DNA of 64,000 nt from Chryseobacterium sp. GVT01B. Its GTDB lineage: Bacteria > Bacteroidota > Bacteroidia > Flavobacteriales > Weeksellaceae. Positions 35,403 to 44,186 of this stretch are shown piece after piece. Where the stretch lies: the NCBI RefSeq assembly GCF_019970045.1, contig NZ_JAHXYI010000001.1, positions 434,001-498,000 on the forward strand, read 5' to 3'. Positions within the stretch are counted from its first letter, which is position 1; every line of letters starts with the position of its first letter. The position numbers were made by a program, and so were the translations under genes. The notes beneath the pieces are model-generated. The model worked only from the letters and a program-made list of their open reading frames with translations, was not told the origin of the DNA and did not search any database.

Positions 35403-36116
35403 TTATTTAAAGTGTTTTTCGGCTTCTGTTACAGATGAAGGTCTTCCGACGTCGATAAGAATACTGTCATGTACAAAACCGTGTATATGCTCGGTCTGCA
35501 TAAGGTCCAGATATTCTTCCATAACAGAAAATTTGCCTGTTCTTTTTATTTTTTCGAAGATCGTAGGATTGATACAATGAATTCCGCTGAAAGCAAGCGC
35601 TTTAAAGCCTTTATTGAATTCTGCCAGCCTTTGTTCACCAGTTTGGACATTCAGCCAGCCTCTCAAAACCATATCATCATTGAAGAGGAGCTTTCTCGAG
35701 CTTTCTCTGTCGGAAACCGCTAAAGTAGCAAAATCTTTTATCTTTTTGTGGTATTCTACCAACGCATTGATGTTCAGGTCGGTGAGAATATCCGCATTCA
35801 TGATTAAAAAATCTTCTCCATGATCAAGAAATTTTCTCGCAAAAATCAAGCCACCGCCTGTTTCAAGAAGCTCGTTGGTTTCATCAGAGATTTCAATCCT
35901 GCATCCGAAATTATTGTTTTTATTTAAGAAATCAACAATCTGTTCTCCAAAATGATGAATGTTGATGACAAAATCCTTTATTCCGAAACTTTTCAGGTAA
36001 TTTATATTTCTTTCCAGAAGTGGAATTTCGTTTACTTTTGCCAACGCTTTTGGATGGTGATCGGTAAACGGTTTCAATCTGGTTCCTTTTCCTGCTGCGA
36101 AAATTAGAGCTTTCAT
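35403..36116 (-). CDS. murU: MurU-like nucleotidyltransferase
   Basis: A 237-residue sugar-1-phosphate nucleotidyltransferase. It starts with the nucleotide loop MKALIFAAGKGTRLKPFTDHHPKALAKVN, then has FVINIHHFGEQIVDFL, ETGGGLIFAR, DFLIMNADILTD (metal Asp) and a late ILIDVGRPSSVTEAEKHFK. This layout matches MurU, which makes UDP-MurNAc from MurNAc-1-phosphate in muropeptide recycling; a mannose-1-phosphate guanylyltransferase is the alternative. The AmgK-like kinase three genes upstream supports MurU. Confidence 0.8.
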   Translation of the reverse strand: MKALIFAAGKGTRLKPFTDHHPKALAKVNEIPLLERNINYLKSFGIKDFVINIHHFGEQIVDFLNKNNNFGCRIEISDETNELLETGGGLIFARKFLDHGEDFLIMNADILTDLNINALVEYHKKIKDFATLAVSDRESSRKLLFNDDMVLRGWLNVQTGEQRLAEFNKGFKALAFSGIHCINPTIFEKIKRTGKFSVMEEYLDLMQTEHIHGFVHDSILIDVGRPSSVTEAEKHFK

Positions 36117-36124
36117 TTTTTATA

Positions 36125-36212
36125 ATTGATAAATGATAGTTGATGGATGATAAAACTTTTATAATTAATAAATGATCATTAAAATAACATTGGAAAATAA
36201 TCATTTATCAAT
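36125..36212. repeat. 88-bp intergenic element with 13-bp terminal inverted repeats
   Basis: ATTGATAAATGAT at the left pairs perfectly with ATCATTTATCAAT at the right. The middle holds a further small palindrome (AATGATCATT). It lies upstream of the MurU-like gene and shares its core with motifs near 2674 and 3064. Confidence 0.45.
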
Positions 36213-36225
36213 CATCGCTTATCTT

Positions 36226-36633
36226 TTATGAATTCAGTTGCGGTTGTTCATCGTGTTGAAGGGTGATCTCAGTTCCTTCAGGATATTTTTCTTTGATAAA
36301 TTCAGCAATTTTTATGGCACAATATACTGATCTGTGCTGTCCGCCGGTACATCCGAAGTTAATCTGCAGATGTTCAAATCCTCTGTCAAGATAGTTGTCG
36401 ATATTGATTGAAACAATGGATTTTACCAGTTCAAGAAACTTTGGCATTTCTGTTTTTGTTTCCAGATATTCCTGAACTCCGATGTCATTTCCGGTCTGAA
36501 TTTTATATTCTTCAATTCTTCCGGGATTTAAAATTCCACGGCAGTCAAAAGCGAAACCTCCGCCATTTCCTGAATTGTCTTTAGGAATTCCTCCTTTCTT
36601 GTATGAAAAACTGTGTATCTCGATGTGTAGCAT
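36226..36633 (-). CDS. Standalone RapZ C-terminal domain protein
   Basis: A 135-residue protein equal to the C-terminal domain of RapZ (YvcJ/YhbJ). Matching stretches are IEIHSFSYKKGGIP, GGGFAFDCRGILNPGR, YLDRGFEHLQINFGCTGGQHRSVYCAIKIAEFI. The N-terminal P-loop kinase domain of full RapZ is absent. In E. coli this C-domain binds RNA and senses glucosamine-6-phosphate. Here it lies between AmgK-like and MurU-like genes, so a role in amino-sugar balance is plausible. GGxHRSV is intact. Confidence 0.85.
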   Translation of the reverse strand: MLHIEIHSFSYKKGGIPKDNSGNGGGFAFDCRGILNPGRIEEYKIQTGNDIGVQEYLETKTEMPKFLELVKSIVSINIDNYLDRGFEHLQINFGCTGGQHRSVYCAIKIAEFIKEKYPEGTEITLQHDEQPQLNS

Positions 36634-36700
36634 ATTCTTTCTTTTAAATTTTTAAACCATTAAGGTTTATTTAGTGATATTGAAGTGTTTTTTATTTCGT

Positions 36701-36728
36701 TTCAGTCAGTCTCAGCGGAGTCGAAGAC
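36701..36728. repeat. Short GC-rich sequence like a dispersed repeat
   Basis: On the minus strand it reads CTTCGACTCCGCTGAGACTG, directly past the AmgK-like stop codon. Sequences of the type TTCGACTCCGCTCAG are, as I remember, scattered in intergenic DNA of many Flavobacteriia. No second copy is seen outside genes in this window. Confidence 0.4.
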
Positions 36729-37748
36729 TTAGTTATTTAATATTTCCTCAATTTTTTGCTTTGCTCTGTCTGAAGTCAGCTGCTGAATTACTTTTTTCAG
36801 TTCTGGGTAATTATTCATTTGTCCCCATGAGTCGGCAAATTGTGTAATATTCTGAATTCCTTTTTCCAGACTGGCCATGAAATGTTGTTTTCTCTGAATC
36901 AAACCTCTGAATCCATAGGCTCCCAATACCTGTAAGAATCTCATCATCTGAATGGGCATTACCGCATCTTTTAGTTGAATCTTTGTTTCAGGATTTTCAA
37001 ACTGCTGAATATAAAATTCCAGCATTTCCTGTTTGAAGTCTTCTGTGAAGTTGGCTTTGGCCTGAAAAAGAAAAGAGATGACGTCGTACATTAACGGGCC
37101 TTTCATTGCAGACTGGTAATCGATGAAAGAAACTTCATTCTTTTCATTCACCATGATATTTCTTGCCTGGAAATCACGGATCATAATTCCTTTAGGCTCA
37201 ATGTTTTCAATGAGTAAAGCGATTTTTTTGAATTCCTTTAAAAGTGTTGATTTGTTGTATTCAAGTTCCAGGACATCAGCCACAAAATTTTTAAAATAAT
37301 AAAGATCATGAATCACAGGAAGCTCATCATAACTTTCGTATTCAAAGGTTTTTGAAAAATCAATTTTTCCCTGTGTCTGTGTCTGCATTTGGAAAAGTCT
37401 TTGCAATGTCTGCTGTACCAAAGCTCTTACAGTGGAAGATTGCTGTTCTTTTGTAATAACCTCCGAAAGAGTGTGCTGTCCCAGAAATTCCTGGATATAC
37501 ATTTTTCTGTCATCAGAAACGGCAAGAATAGTAGGAGTATTGAGTTTCAAATTTGAAAATAACTCAGAATAGTAAAGGAAACTTTCATTTTCCGGGATAT
37601 TTTCATTGTAGGTGATGATATATTTTTCAGTGCCTGCAGTGGCCAGAAAATTTACCCTCGCAGAGCCGCTTTGAGCTAATGTGACGAATTCGGAAGATTT
37701 TTTCCCCAAATGGTTTTCAAAAAATCGTTTTGCGTTTTCAGAAGTCAT
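36729..37748 (-). CDS. amgK: AmgK-like phosphotransferase (aminoglycoside phosphotransferase fold)
   Basis: A 339-residue kinase of the APH/choline-kinase superfamily. The N-lobe has SGSARVNFLATAGTEKYIITYNEN. The catalytic core is GIMIRDFQARNIMVNEKNEVSFIDYQSAMKGPLMYDVISFLF, where MIRDFQARN is the HxDxxxxN-type loop (here Arg-Asp-Phe) and FIDYQ the metal-binding DxD equivalent. AmgK phosphorylates MurNAc at C1 for MurU in anabolic recycling. Proximity to the MurU-like gene and length support that call over antibiotic resistance. Confidence 0.78.
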   Translation of the reverse strand: MTSENAKRFFENHLGKKSSEFVTLAQSGSARVNFLATAGTEKYIITYNENIPENESFLYYSELFSNLKLNTPTILAVSDDRKMYIQEFLGQHTLSEVITKEQQSSTVRALVQQTLQRLFQMQTQTQGKIDFSKTFEYESYDELPVIHDLYYFKNFVADVLELEYNKSTLLKEFKKIALLIENIEPKGIMIRDFQARNIMVNEKNEVSFIDYQSAMKGPLMYDVISFLFQAKANFTEDFKQEMLEFYIQQFENPETKIQLKDAVMPIQMMRFLQVLGAYGFRGLIQRKQHFMASLEKGIQNITQFADSWGQMNNYPELKKVIQQLTSDRAKQKIEEILNN

Positions 37749-37977
37749 AATATGGAAACAAATATACTAAATAAACGTGAGTTGGGAATTATAGTTTAAA
37801 GAAGTGAAAATGTGAAAGGAAGAGACCGTTGTAATGAAGGTGTAAAAGAAGTGTTGAATATTTATTTTATGAAAGATTTTAAAGAAAATTTTACAGTATT
37901 ATATCCCATAATCGAAAGATCTGATGAGTGTTTTTTAAGTTTCTTGATTCAAATTCAGGATATTACAGGCTAATTTT

Positions 37978-37985
37978 TATCTTTG
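37978..37985 (+). promoter_or_regulatory. -7 element abutting the XrtF start codon
   Basis: TATCTTTG matches TAnnTTTG and ends only 4 nt before the ATG at 37990, so a transcript would start at or next to the start codon (leaderless). No good -33 TTG at the standard distance. Confidence 0.5.
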
Positions 37986-37989
37986 CAGA

Positions 37990-38520
37990 ATGTTGAAAGA
38001 CTTTAAACCTGTTTTAGGTATTTTATTGCGTTTCATTATTATTTACCTGGTATTGCTTTTTGCCTATCAGTTCTATCTGAATAGTGGTAAAGATGCCGGG
38101 TTAGATTCTTTTTCAAGAATAATTGCCAATCAGGTGGCTGCTCTGCAAAATGCAATAGGTTATCCTACGGAGCTTTATGATGATGTAAAGAATGAGCAGG
38201 TTTGGTTTTATGTTAAACAACGGTATGAGACAAGAATGGTGGAAGGCTGTAATGCTGTTTCTGTCATCATTCTGTTTGTCTCTTTCGTTTTTGCTTTTTA
38301 TAAAGGAATGAAAACTTTTGTCTTTGTTGGGGCAGGGTTGATTATCCTATACATAATGAATCTTCTAAGAATTGTAGGCTTGAATATCGTCATGACAGAT
38401 CATAAGGAATATGGTAAAATGTTCCATGATTTTATTTTTCCTGCCATTATTTATGGAAGTGTCGTTGTGCTTTGGCTGGTCTGGATTAAATTTTTTGCTT
38501 TAAAACATGAAAATTCTTAA
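37990..38520 (+). CDS. xrtF: Exosortase family protein XrtF
   Basis: A 176-residue multi-spanning membrane cysteine protease of the exosortase type, thought to cut C-terminal sorting signals and transfer proteins on the outer face of the inner membrane. The catalytic triad positions are Cys in MVEGCNAVSVIILF, Arg in IMNLLRIVGLNI and His in GKMFHDFIFPAIIYG. It is the short form XrtF typical of Flavobacteriia. Its 3' end overlaps the next gene by 14 nt. No gene with an obvious exosortase signal is present in the window. Confidence 0.92.
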   Translation: MLKDFKPVLGILLRFIIIYLVLLFAYQFYLNSGKDAGLDSFSRIIANQVAALQNAIGYPTELYDDVKNEQVWFYVKQRYETRMVEGCNAVSVIILFVSFVFAFYKGMKTFVFVGAGLIILYIMNLLRIVGLNIVMTDHKEYGKMFHDFIFPAIIYGSVVVLWLVWIKFFALKHENS

Positions 38521-38947
38521 TTGGCTTCTGGTTATAGCAGGAATCTGCGGATTGATTGGGGTGAGAGCTCTGGAGGATACTCTTTTTTATGATCCTTTCC
38601 TTGGTTATTTCCATGAAGCGAATAAACATATTGAATTCCCTGCATTTGAATGGGGAAAACTGATTGGAGGACATTTGTTTAGATTTATCTTAAATCTTTT
38701 GTTTTCCTGCCTGATTATTTATGGTTTATTCAAAAACAAACAATGGACATTGCAGGGCGCAGTAATGATCGTTGTTGTCTTTGCTATTACATTACCAATT
38801 TATCTTTACTGTATTCATGATAAATTTGAAATAGGATATCTTTTTTCTTTCTATATGAGAAGGTTTGTAATCCAGCCTTTGATTATACTGCTGATTGTTC
38901 CGATGTTTTATTACAGAAAGCAGATGATGGATAAAGAGGGAGGATAA
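38507..38947 (+). CDS. Exosortase F system-associated membrane protein
   Basis: A 146-residue membrane protein with about four hydrophobic segments. It has the conserved middle FYDPFLGYFHEANKHIEFPAFEWGKLIGGHLFRF and the ending FYMRRFVIQPLIILLIVPMFYYRK. The family always accompanies XrtF; the role is unknown. It overlaps xrtF by 14 nt in another frame, which indicates coupled translation. Confidence 0.88.
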   Translation: MKILNWLLVIAGICGLIGVRALEDTLFYDPFLGYFHEANKHIEFPAFEWGKLIGGHLFRFILNLLFSCLIIYGLFKNKQWTLQGAVMIVVVFAITLPIYLYCIHDKFEIGYLFSFYMRRFVIQPLIILLIVPMFYYRKQMMDKEGG

Positions 38948-38956
38948 GTGAATGTA

Positions 38957-39955
38957 TTATTCTACGGTGTGTTTATCTACACTGGTTACATTCTCCGGAG
39001 TCCATTCTACTCGTTTGATAAAATCTTTTTCGCGGACAGGGCAGTCTTTGATCTGGCAGACCGGGCATGAAATCGGTTTACAATCATCCATATGAAAATT
39101 GAACTCAATGTTTCGTTTCATGTTTCTGGCAAGAAGGATAATTACCTTTTCCATTTCACTGTGGGCATCACGAAGGTCATAATACCATGGCAATGTTATG
39201 TGAGCATCAATATGCAAGGAAGAACCAAACTGCTGTATTTTCATATTGTGTACATCAATCCATTCTATCTGTCTGTTTCCTTCAAGGATTCTGATGACCT
39301 GATTCAATATTTCGGGATCCTGTTCATCCATGATACCGCTTAAAGATTTTCGGACGATTTTATAGCCAACAAATATGATGTAAAGCCCAAAAGATAGTGC
39401 TACCGCTGAATCCAGCCAATAAATTTTAGTAAAATAAACAATCACTAAACTGATAACTACTCCAAGGGTGGTAATGGTATCGGACTGAAGATGTTTACCG
39501 GATGAAATAAGAACCAGAGAGTTTTCTCTTTCTCCCTTTTTTATAGAAATATATCCCAACAGATAATTAATGATTGCCGTGGCAGCAATGATCCATATCC
39601 CAAGATCTATTTTACTCAGTGTTTTTCCTACGATAAGACTGTGAACCCCTTCATAGATAATCATAACACCGGCAATAGCGATAAGAGCTCCTTCAATACC
39701 GGAAGTCACAAATTCTACTTTCCCGTGGCCGTATGGATGGTCTTCATCTTTAGGCTTGGCTGCAAGATGGAGTGAATAAAGCCCCATGAATGCACTGATG
39801 ACATTGACGATACTTTCCATGGCATCAGAAAATACGGCATCAGAGTTGGTGAGTTTCCAGGCAATAATCTTTCCGATGAAAAGGATGATCCCGAATATAG
39901 CAATGAGCTTTTGAAATCCTATTTTCTCTTTGTGGGCATTTTTCTGGGTATTCAT
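38957..39955 (-). CDS. Cation diffusion facilitator transporter
   Basis: A 332-residue inner-membrane metal/proton antiporter. Six membrane segments carry the metal site DAVFSDAMESIVN and the second site region LQSDTITTLGV. HPYGHGKVEF marks the loop after segment two, and the C-terminal cytoplasmic domain has WIDVHNMKIQQFGSSLHIDAHITLPW. A Cys-rich tail follows: CKPISCPVCQIKDCPVR, a possible zinc or iron clamp. The metal is not readable, with Zn, Fe or Co typical. I chose the ATG at 39955; an upstream TTG would add ten unlikely residues. Confidence 0.92.
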   Translation of the reverse strand: MNTQKNAHKEKIGFQKLIAIFGIILFIGKIIAWKLTNSDAVFSDAMESIVNVISAFMGLYSLHLAAKPKDEDHPYGHGKVEFVTSGIEGALIAIAGVMIIYEGVHSLIVGKTLSKIDLGIWIIAATAIINYLLGYISIKKGERENSLVLISSGKHLQSDTITTLGVVISLVIVYFTKIYWLDSAVALSFGLYIIFVGYKIVRKSLSGIMDEQDPEILNQVIRILEGNRQIEWIDVHNMKIQQFGSSLHIDAHITLPWYYDLRDAHSEMEKVIILLARNMKRNIEFNFHMDDCKPISCPVCQIKDCPVREKDFIKRVEWTPENVTSVDKHTVE

Positions 39956-39970
39956 ATTTGAGTTTGATAA

Positions 39971-40002
39971 AAAAAAGAATCTCAATTTTGAGACTCTTTT
40001 TT
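39971..40002 (-). terminator. Intrinsic terminator of asd
   Basis: AGAATCTCA and TGAGACTCT form a stem (one mismatch) with an A/T-run on each side. It lies 12 nt past the asd stop codon and ends in a T-run on the minus strand. Confidence 0.8.
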
Positions 40003-40013
40003 ATTTTGTTAGT

Positions 40014-41006
40014 TTATACTAAGTTGTTTGCTACAAGGTATTCTGCGATTTGTACAGCGTTGGTTGCTGCTCCTTTCCTCAGGTTGTCTGCAACGATCCA
40101 GAGGTTGAGCGTTTTGGGCTGTGACAAATCTCGTCTGATTCTTCCTACGAAGACTTCATCTTTTCCTTCCGAATATAAAGGCATCGGATACTGGTTGTTT
40201 TTCACATCATCCATTACAATAACACCGGGAGTTTCGGATAAGATTTTTCTTACTTCATCTAATTCAAATTCATTTTCGAATTCAATATTTACACTTTCAG
40301 AATGTCCTCCCTGAACCGGAACTCTTACAGCTGTTGCTGTTAAGTTAAAGGTATCGTCTCCTAAAATCTTTTTAGGCTCCTTCATCAGTTTGATCTCTTC
40401 TTTGGTGTAATCATCATCAGCAAATACATCACAGTGCGGCAATGCATTTTTGAAGATCTGATAAGGATATACTTTTGCGATAGAATCATCTCCACTGATT
40501 TCACCGTTTAGCTGGTCTACAGCAGCTTTTCCAGTTCCTGTTACAGACTGATACGTAGAAACAATTACTCTTTTTAAATCATATTTTTTGTTCAAAGGTC
40601 CTAGAACCATTACCAATTGAATGGTAGAACAGTTCGGATTTGCAATGATTTTATCTTCTTTCGTTAAAACATCAGCATTGATCTCAGGAACTACCAGTTT
40701 TTTATCAGGGTCCATTCTCCATGCGGAAGAATTATCAATTACTGTGATTCCTGCTTCTGCAAATAAGGGTGCAAATTCAAGGGAAGTAGATCCACCTGCA
40801 GAGAAGATTGCAATATCCGGTTTGGCAGCTATAGCGTCCTTCATGCTTACGATGGTAAATTCCTTCTGTTTATACTTCACCTTCTTGCCTACAGATCTTT
40901 CGGATGCTACCGGGATTAATTCTGTTACAGGGAAGTTTCTCTCCTCCAAAACTTTAAGCATAACTTGTCCAACCATTCCTGTTGAACCTACTACAGCTAC
41001 TTTCAT
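40014..41006 (-). CDS. asd: Aspartate-semialdehyde dehydrogenase
   Basis: A 330-residue enzyme reducing aspartyl phosphate to aspartate semialdehyde for lysine, threonine, methionine and diaminopimelate. It opens with the NADP loop VAVVGSTGMVGQVML, has the nucleophile Cys in IIANPNCSTIQLV, the VSTYQSVTGTGKAAV loop and the substrate-binding VRVPVQGGHSESVNIEFE with its His. All key residues are present. It appears monocistronic. Confidence 0.96.
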   Translation of the reverse strand: MKVAVVGSTGMVGQVMLKVLEERNFPVTELIPVASERSVGKKVKYKQKEFTIVSMKDAIAAKPDIAIFSAGGSTSLEFAPLFAEAGITVIDNSSAWRMDPDKKLVVPEINADVLTKEDKIIANPNCSTIQLVMVLGPLNKKYDLKRVIVSTYQSVTGTGKAAVDQLNGEISGDDSIAKVYPYQIFKNALPHCDVFADDDYTKEEIKLMKEPKKILGDDTFNLTATAVRVPVQGGHSESVNIEFENEFELDEVRKILSETPGVIVMDDVKNNQYPMPLYSEGKDEVFVGRIRRDLSQPKTLNLWIVADNLRKGAATNAVQIAEYLVANNLV

Positions 41007-41073
41007 TGATTTAATTAAAAATTTAAGATTAAACTATTTATAAATTATAACGCATATAATTTCTTTGTCTTTT

Positions 41074-41505
41074 TTAAGCCCCAAAGACTCTTGTCCAAGG
41101 GAACGCGAATGCAAATAAACCTACTGCAATCAGTCCCATGATCACTACTCCTAAAGAAATAGTATCATTGGATTTTACTTTTTTGTTGACAATAGTCATC
41201 AAAACTGCTGCAATAAGCATAGAGAATGGGTGTTCAACATATTGAAATCTCAATGCTGCATTTTTCATTACTTCTCCCATGTTTAAACCTTTGCTAAAAG
41301 TTGTGATCAACATAATGATTCCCAATAAAAACTGAACATGGAAGAAAATCATCGTGAAAAGAGTTGTTTTCTTCAAAAATTTGTTCACTTTTCCACTGAA
41401 ACCGAACATGGTAGCCAAAAGTGCAATGATAAATAATGTTACCAAAAGAATTTCAAGATACCCGAAACCTTTGTGGGCATTAAGTAAAATGTTGTAAAAA
41501 TCCAT
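41074..41505 (-). CDS. Cytochrome b-like four-helix membrane protein
   Basis: A 143-residue membrane protein with four hydrophobic helices. His residues near helix ends, NAHKGFGYLEI, MIFFHVQFLLGI and YVEHPFSMLIAA, are placed where heme ligands might lie, and the pattern matches small Flavobacteriia proteins annotated cytochrome b. Heme binding is not proven. I chose the ATG at 41505; the longer frame has no family-like sequence. Confidence 0.65.
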   Translation of the reverse strand: MDFYNILLNAHKGFGYLEILLVTLFIIALLATMFGFSGKVNKFLKKTTLFTMIFFHVQFLLGIIMLITTFSKGLNMGEVMKNAALRFQYVEHPFSMLIAAVLMTIVNKKVKSNDTISLGVVIMGLIAVGLFAFAFPWTRVFGA

Positions 41506-41537
41506 AATCCTATTTTTTTGTACACAAAGATAACAAA

Positions 41538-41560
41538 AATCCCGGCTCAAAGCCGGGATT
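41538..41560 (-). terminator. Terminator of the second TonB receptor gene
   Basis: AATCCCGGCT and AGCCGGGATT pair around a 3-nt loop; TTTTTG follows on the minus strand. It lies 32 nt past the receptor stop codon. Confidence 0.87.
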
Positions 41561-41591
41561 GATATTTATAAAATCTAATATTGTGATATTA

Positions 41592-44186
41592 TTAGAAGTT
41601 GAATGATAATGTTGCTGCCCAAGTAGTTCCGAAACCGAAATACGCACGGTTACCTGTTGCTATTCCATTGTACATCATACCAAGTTGCTCGTAAGTCTGC
41701 TTAGCAGTGTTGTTTGATCCATCAGCAAGTTTAGTTGGAACATCGTTAGCAAAAACACTTGTAGCTGAGTCAGAGATATAAATTTTATCAAACAGGTTAT
41801 AAACGTTAGCTCCGATAGTAAAGTATTGAGCTTCGTTTTGTAATCTGATCTTATAAGAGAAACCTACATCAAATAAGTTGAAATCTGGTAGTTTCAATAC
41901 TCCTCTGTCTTGAGCTGCAATATTGGTAAATGTTCCAGCGTCAATTGTAGAATAAAGTTTACCTACATATCTCCATGTTCCAAAGATGTTAAGGTCTTTT
42001 ACCGGTTTTACAGTAAGTCCTAATGATGCAGTCATCTGAGGGATACTGTTGTTACTTGAACCTCCTACTTTTACTTTATCTAAGTATAGTTCGTTTCCTG
42101 ATGAACCAGCTAAAGTAACAGGGTTGTTGTTATCATCGAAAGAAGCTACGCTAGCATTTCCTTTATAATAGTAATCTCCCCAAGAGAACATACCCTGAAT
42201 TTCTAAGAAACGGTTTGGTTTGTAAACTCCATCAAATTCAACTCCCTGGTGAACTTCAGTAATACCATTGATTTCAGAATAACCTGTAGTTGTTGTACCG
42301 TCTGCTAAAGTGAAAGTCTGACCTGTTTTTCTCAACCATCTGTCTTTCCACTGTGTTCTGTATACGTTAACATTTGCAGTGAATTTTGCAGATCTGAATC
42401 CATAACCAATTTCAGCAGAAGAAATCTTCTCGTTAGTTAAATAAGGGTTAACAAGTTGTTGGTTACTTGGATACACTGTGTTAAGGAATGGTTGTTTGCT
42501 ATAATAACCTAAGTTAGCAAAAACGTTATGTTGCTCGTTAATGTTATAGTTAGCACCCCCTTTAATATTATATCCGAAAATGTTTTTAAATCCTGTTTTC
42601 GTGTTTACTGTTTGTCCTTTTAATGTACTTCCGTCTACTACGTAGTTATCAATTCTCTGATAACCTTGGTTAGATACGGAACCTTGTAAGAATGCAGATA
42701 GATTGTCTTTAGTATATTCTACCTGTGCAAATCCACTGTACCAAAGTACTTCTCCATCATTGCTGTATCCTACCTGATCTTCAGCAGGGGCTAATTTTCC
42801 TCCGAAAGGATTCCAAGTAAGTTTTTTGTAATCATAAAGTGTGTTTACGATTCTTGGAGCAGGTAAGTTTTTATTAGCTGCATCTTTATATCCTTTAGCT
42901 CCATAAAGATCTGTAAGAACCTGATAGTGGTAACCATAGTAATATCTGTCATCTGTACCTATTGAGAAGTTCCAGTTGTCATTAATTTTGTGTTGGAAGT
43001 TAGCCAAGATACCATACCAGTTGTGAGAGTTGATATTTGATCTACGAACTAAAGTGCTTCCAGCACCTGCAGTATTTAAGTTAACGGCTGCGTTAGCTGC
43101 GAAAATAGCATCATAGTTGAAGTGACCTGCTGCATCATAGAAATCAGTCATTCCTTTTCCTCCTACTCTACCTAAGTCACCTGTTCCACCACCTCTACCG
43201 TTAGACATGTATAAAACTGTACTTAACTTAGATTTTTCGCTCATTGTCCAGTCCCAGTTTAACATCATTACCGGCTTAGCATAGTAGTTTGATCTGTTTG
43301 CCAGAGCAACTTTGTTTCCGTTAGCATCCGTGTAATATCCATAATCTGAATTATATCTTCTGTAAGGAGATCCGTCATGATCCGGGTTATAGTTGATATA
43401 GTTTTGGATTGTTGGAGCAAAAGTTCTTTGATCGTGCCACTGAGGGGCAGATGTTATTGTAAACTGTAAGTTATGTTTTTTATTGATTTCATAACCTAAT
43501 GCAAAGAAATATGCATAAGATTCGTAATCTGTATTTTCAATATAAGTTCCTCCGGCTTGTCTGCTCATTAAGAATGATGCAGATACACCATCTTTAGATT
43601 TTCCTGTATTATAAGAAAATGAAGTTTTTAAATAATCGTTGTTACCAACTCCTAATCTGATTACCCCTCCTTTTTTCATATCAGCAGAACGGGTAAGGAA
43701 GTTTACTGTTCCTCCTACAGAAGCAATAGCCAATTTAGAAGAACCCAAACCTCTCTGAACTTGTAATGTACTTGTTACATCAGATAAACCAGTCCAGTTT
43801 GAGAAATAAACAGCACCACCTTCCATATCGTTAACTGGCATACCGTTTACCATTACAGCAATGTTTCTAGATTCGAAACCTCTGATTGTAAGACCTCCAT
43901 CACCAAAACCACCTCCGGATTTTGTAGCATAAACAGATGGAGTAGTGTTCAAAATCTCAGGTAATTCCTGGTTACCTAATCTTTCTGCAAGTTGTGCTGC
44001 TTTAATGGTAGAAGCAGCAACAGGTGTCTTTCTATCTTTAGCGATATCCGTAACACCTCTTAAGATTACCTCGTCAATATCTTTGGACTTAGTTTGCACT
44101 GTGTCCTGAACTTGTTGAGCGTAATAAACACTAGCTGTAGATAATGTAATAACCGCAGTTAGTATCGATTTGTTGATTAATTTCAT
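41592..44186 (-). CDS. TonB-dependent receptor (second)
   Basis: An 864-residue outer-membrane receptor. The signal peptide (ending SVYYAQ) is followed directly by the plug: DIDEVILRGVTDIAKDRKTPVAASTIKAAQLAERLGNQELPEIL, GGGFGDGGLTIRGFESRNIAVMVNGMPVNDMEGG and LQVQRGLGSSKLAIASVGGTVNF, typical of the TonB plug. No carboxypeptidase-like N-terminal domain is present, unlike the receptor at 28.9 kb. The barrel ends ATLSFNF. No SusD-like partner is adjacent, so a small-molecule or siderophore ligand is possible but unknown. Confidence 0.93.
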   Translation of the reverse strand: MKLINKSILTAVITLSTASVYYAQQVQDTVQTKSKDIDEVILRGVTDIAKDRKTPVAASTIKAAQLAERLGNQELPEILNTTPSVYATKSGGGFGDGGLTIRGFESRNIAVMVNGMPVNDMEGGAVYFSNWTGLSDVTSTLQVQRGLGSSKLAIASVGGTVNFLTRSADMKKGGVIRLGVGNNDYLKTSFSYNTGKSKDGVSASFLMSRQAGGTYIENTDYESYAYFFALGYEINKKHNLQFTITSAPQWHDQRTFAPTIQNYINYNPDHDGSPYRRYNSDYGYYTDANGNKVALANRSNYYAKPVMMLNWDWTMSEKSKLSTVLYMSNGRGGGTGDLGRVGGKGMTDFYDAAGHFNYDAIFAANAAVNLNTAGAGSTLVRRSNINSHNWYGILANFQHKINDNWNFSIGTDDRYYYGYHYQVLTDLYGAKGYKDAANKNLPAPRIVNTLYDYKKLTWNPFGGKLAPAEDQVGYSNDGEVLWYSGFAQVEYTKDNLSAFLQGSVSNQGYQRIDNYVVDGSTLKGQTVNTKTGFKNIFGYNIKGGANYNINEQHNVFANLGYYSKQPFLNTVYPSNQQLVNPYLTNEKISSAEIGYGFRSAKFTANVNVYRTQWKDRWLRKTGQTFTLADGTTTTGYSEINGITEVHQGVEFDGVYKPNRFLEIQGMFSWGDYYYKGNASVASFDDNNNPVTLAGSSGNELYLDKVKVGGSSNNSIPQMTASLGLTVKPVKDLNIFGTWRYVGKLYSTIDAGTFTNIAAQDRGVLKLPDFNLFDVGFSYKIRLQNEAQYFTIGANVYNLFDKIYISDSATSVFANDVPTKLADGSNNTAKQTYEQLGMMYNGIATGNRAYFGFGTTWAATLSFNF

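Noticed and set aside
36729..37748. Aminoglycoside resistance kinase
   Set aside because: The fold is shared, but the MurU-like neighbour and overall sequence fit the sugar-kinase AmgK better.
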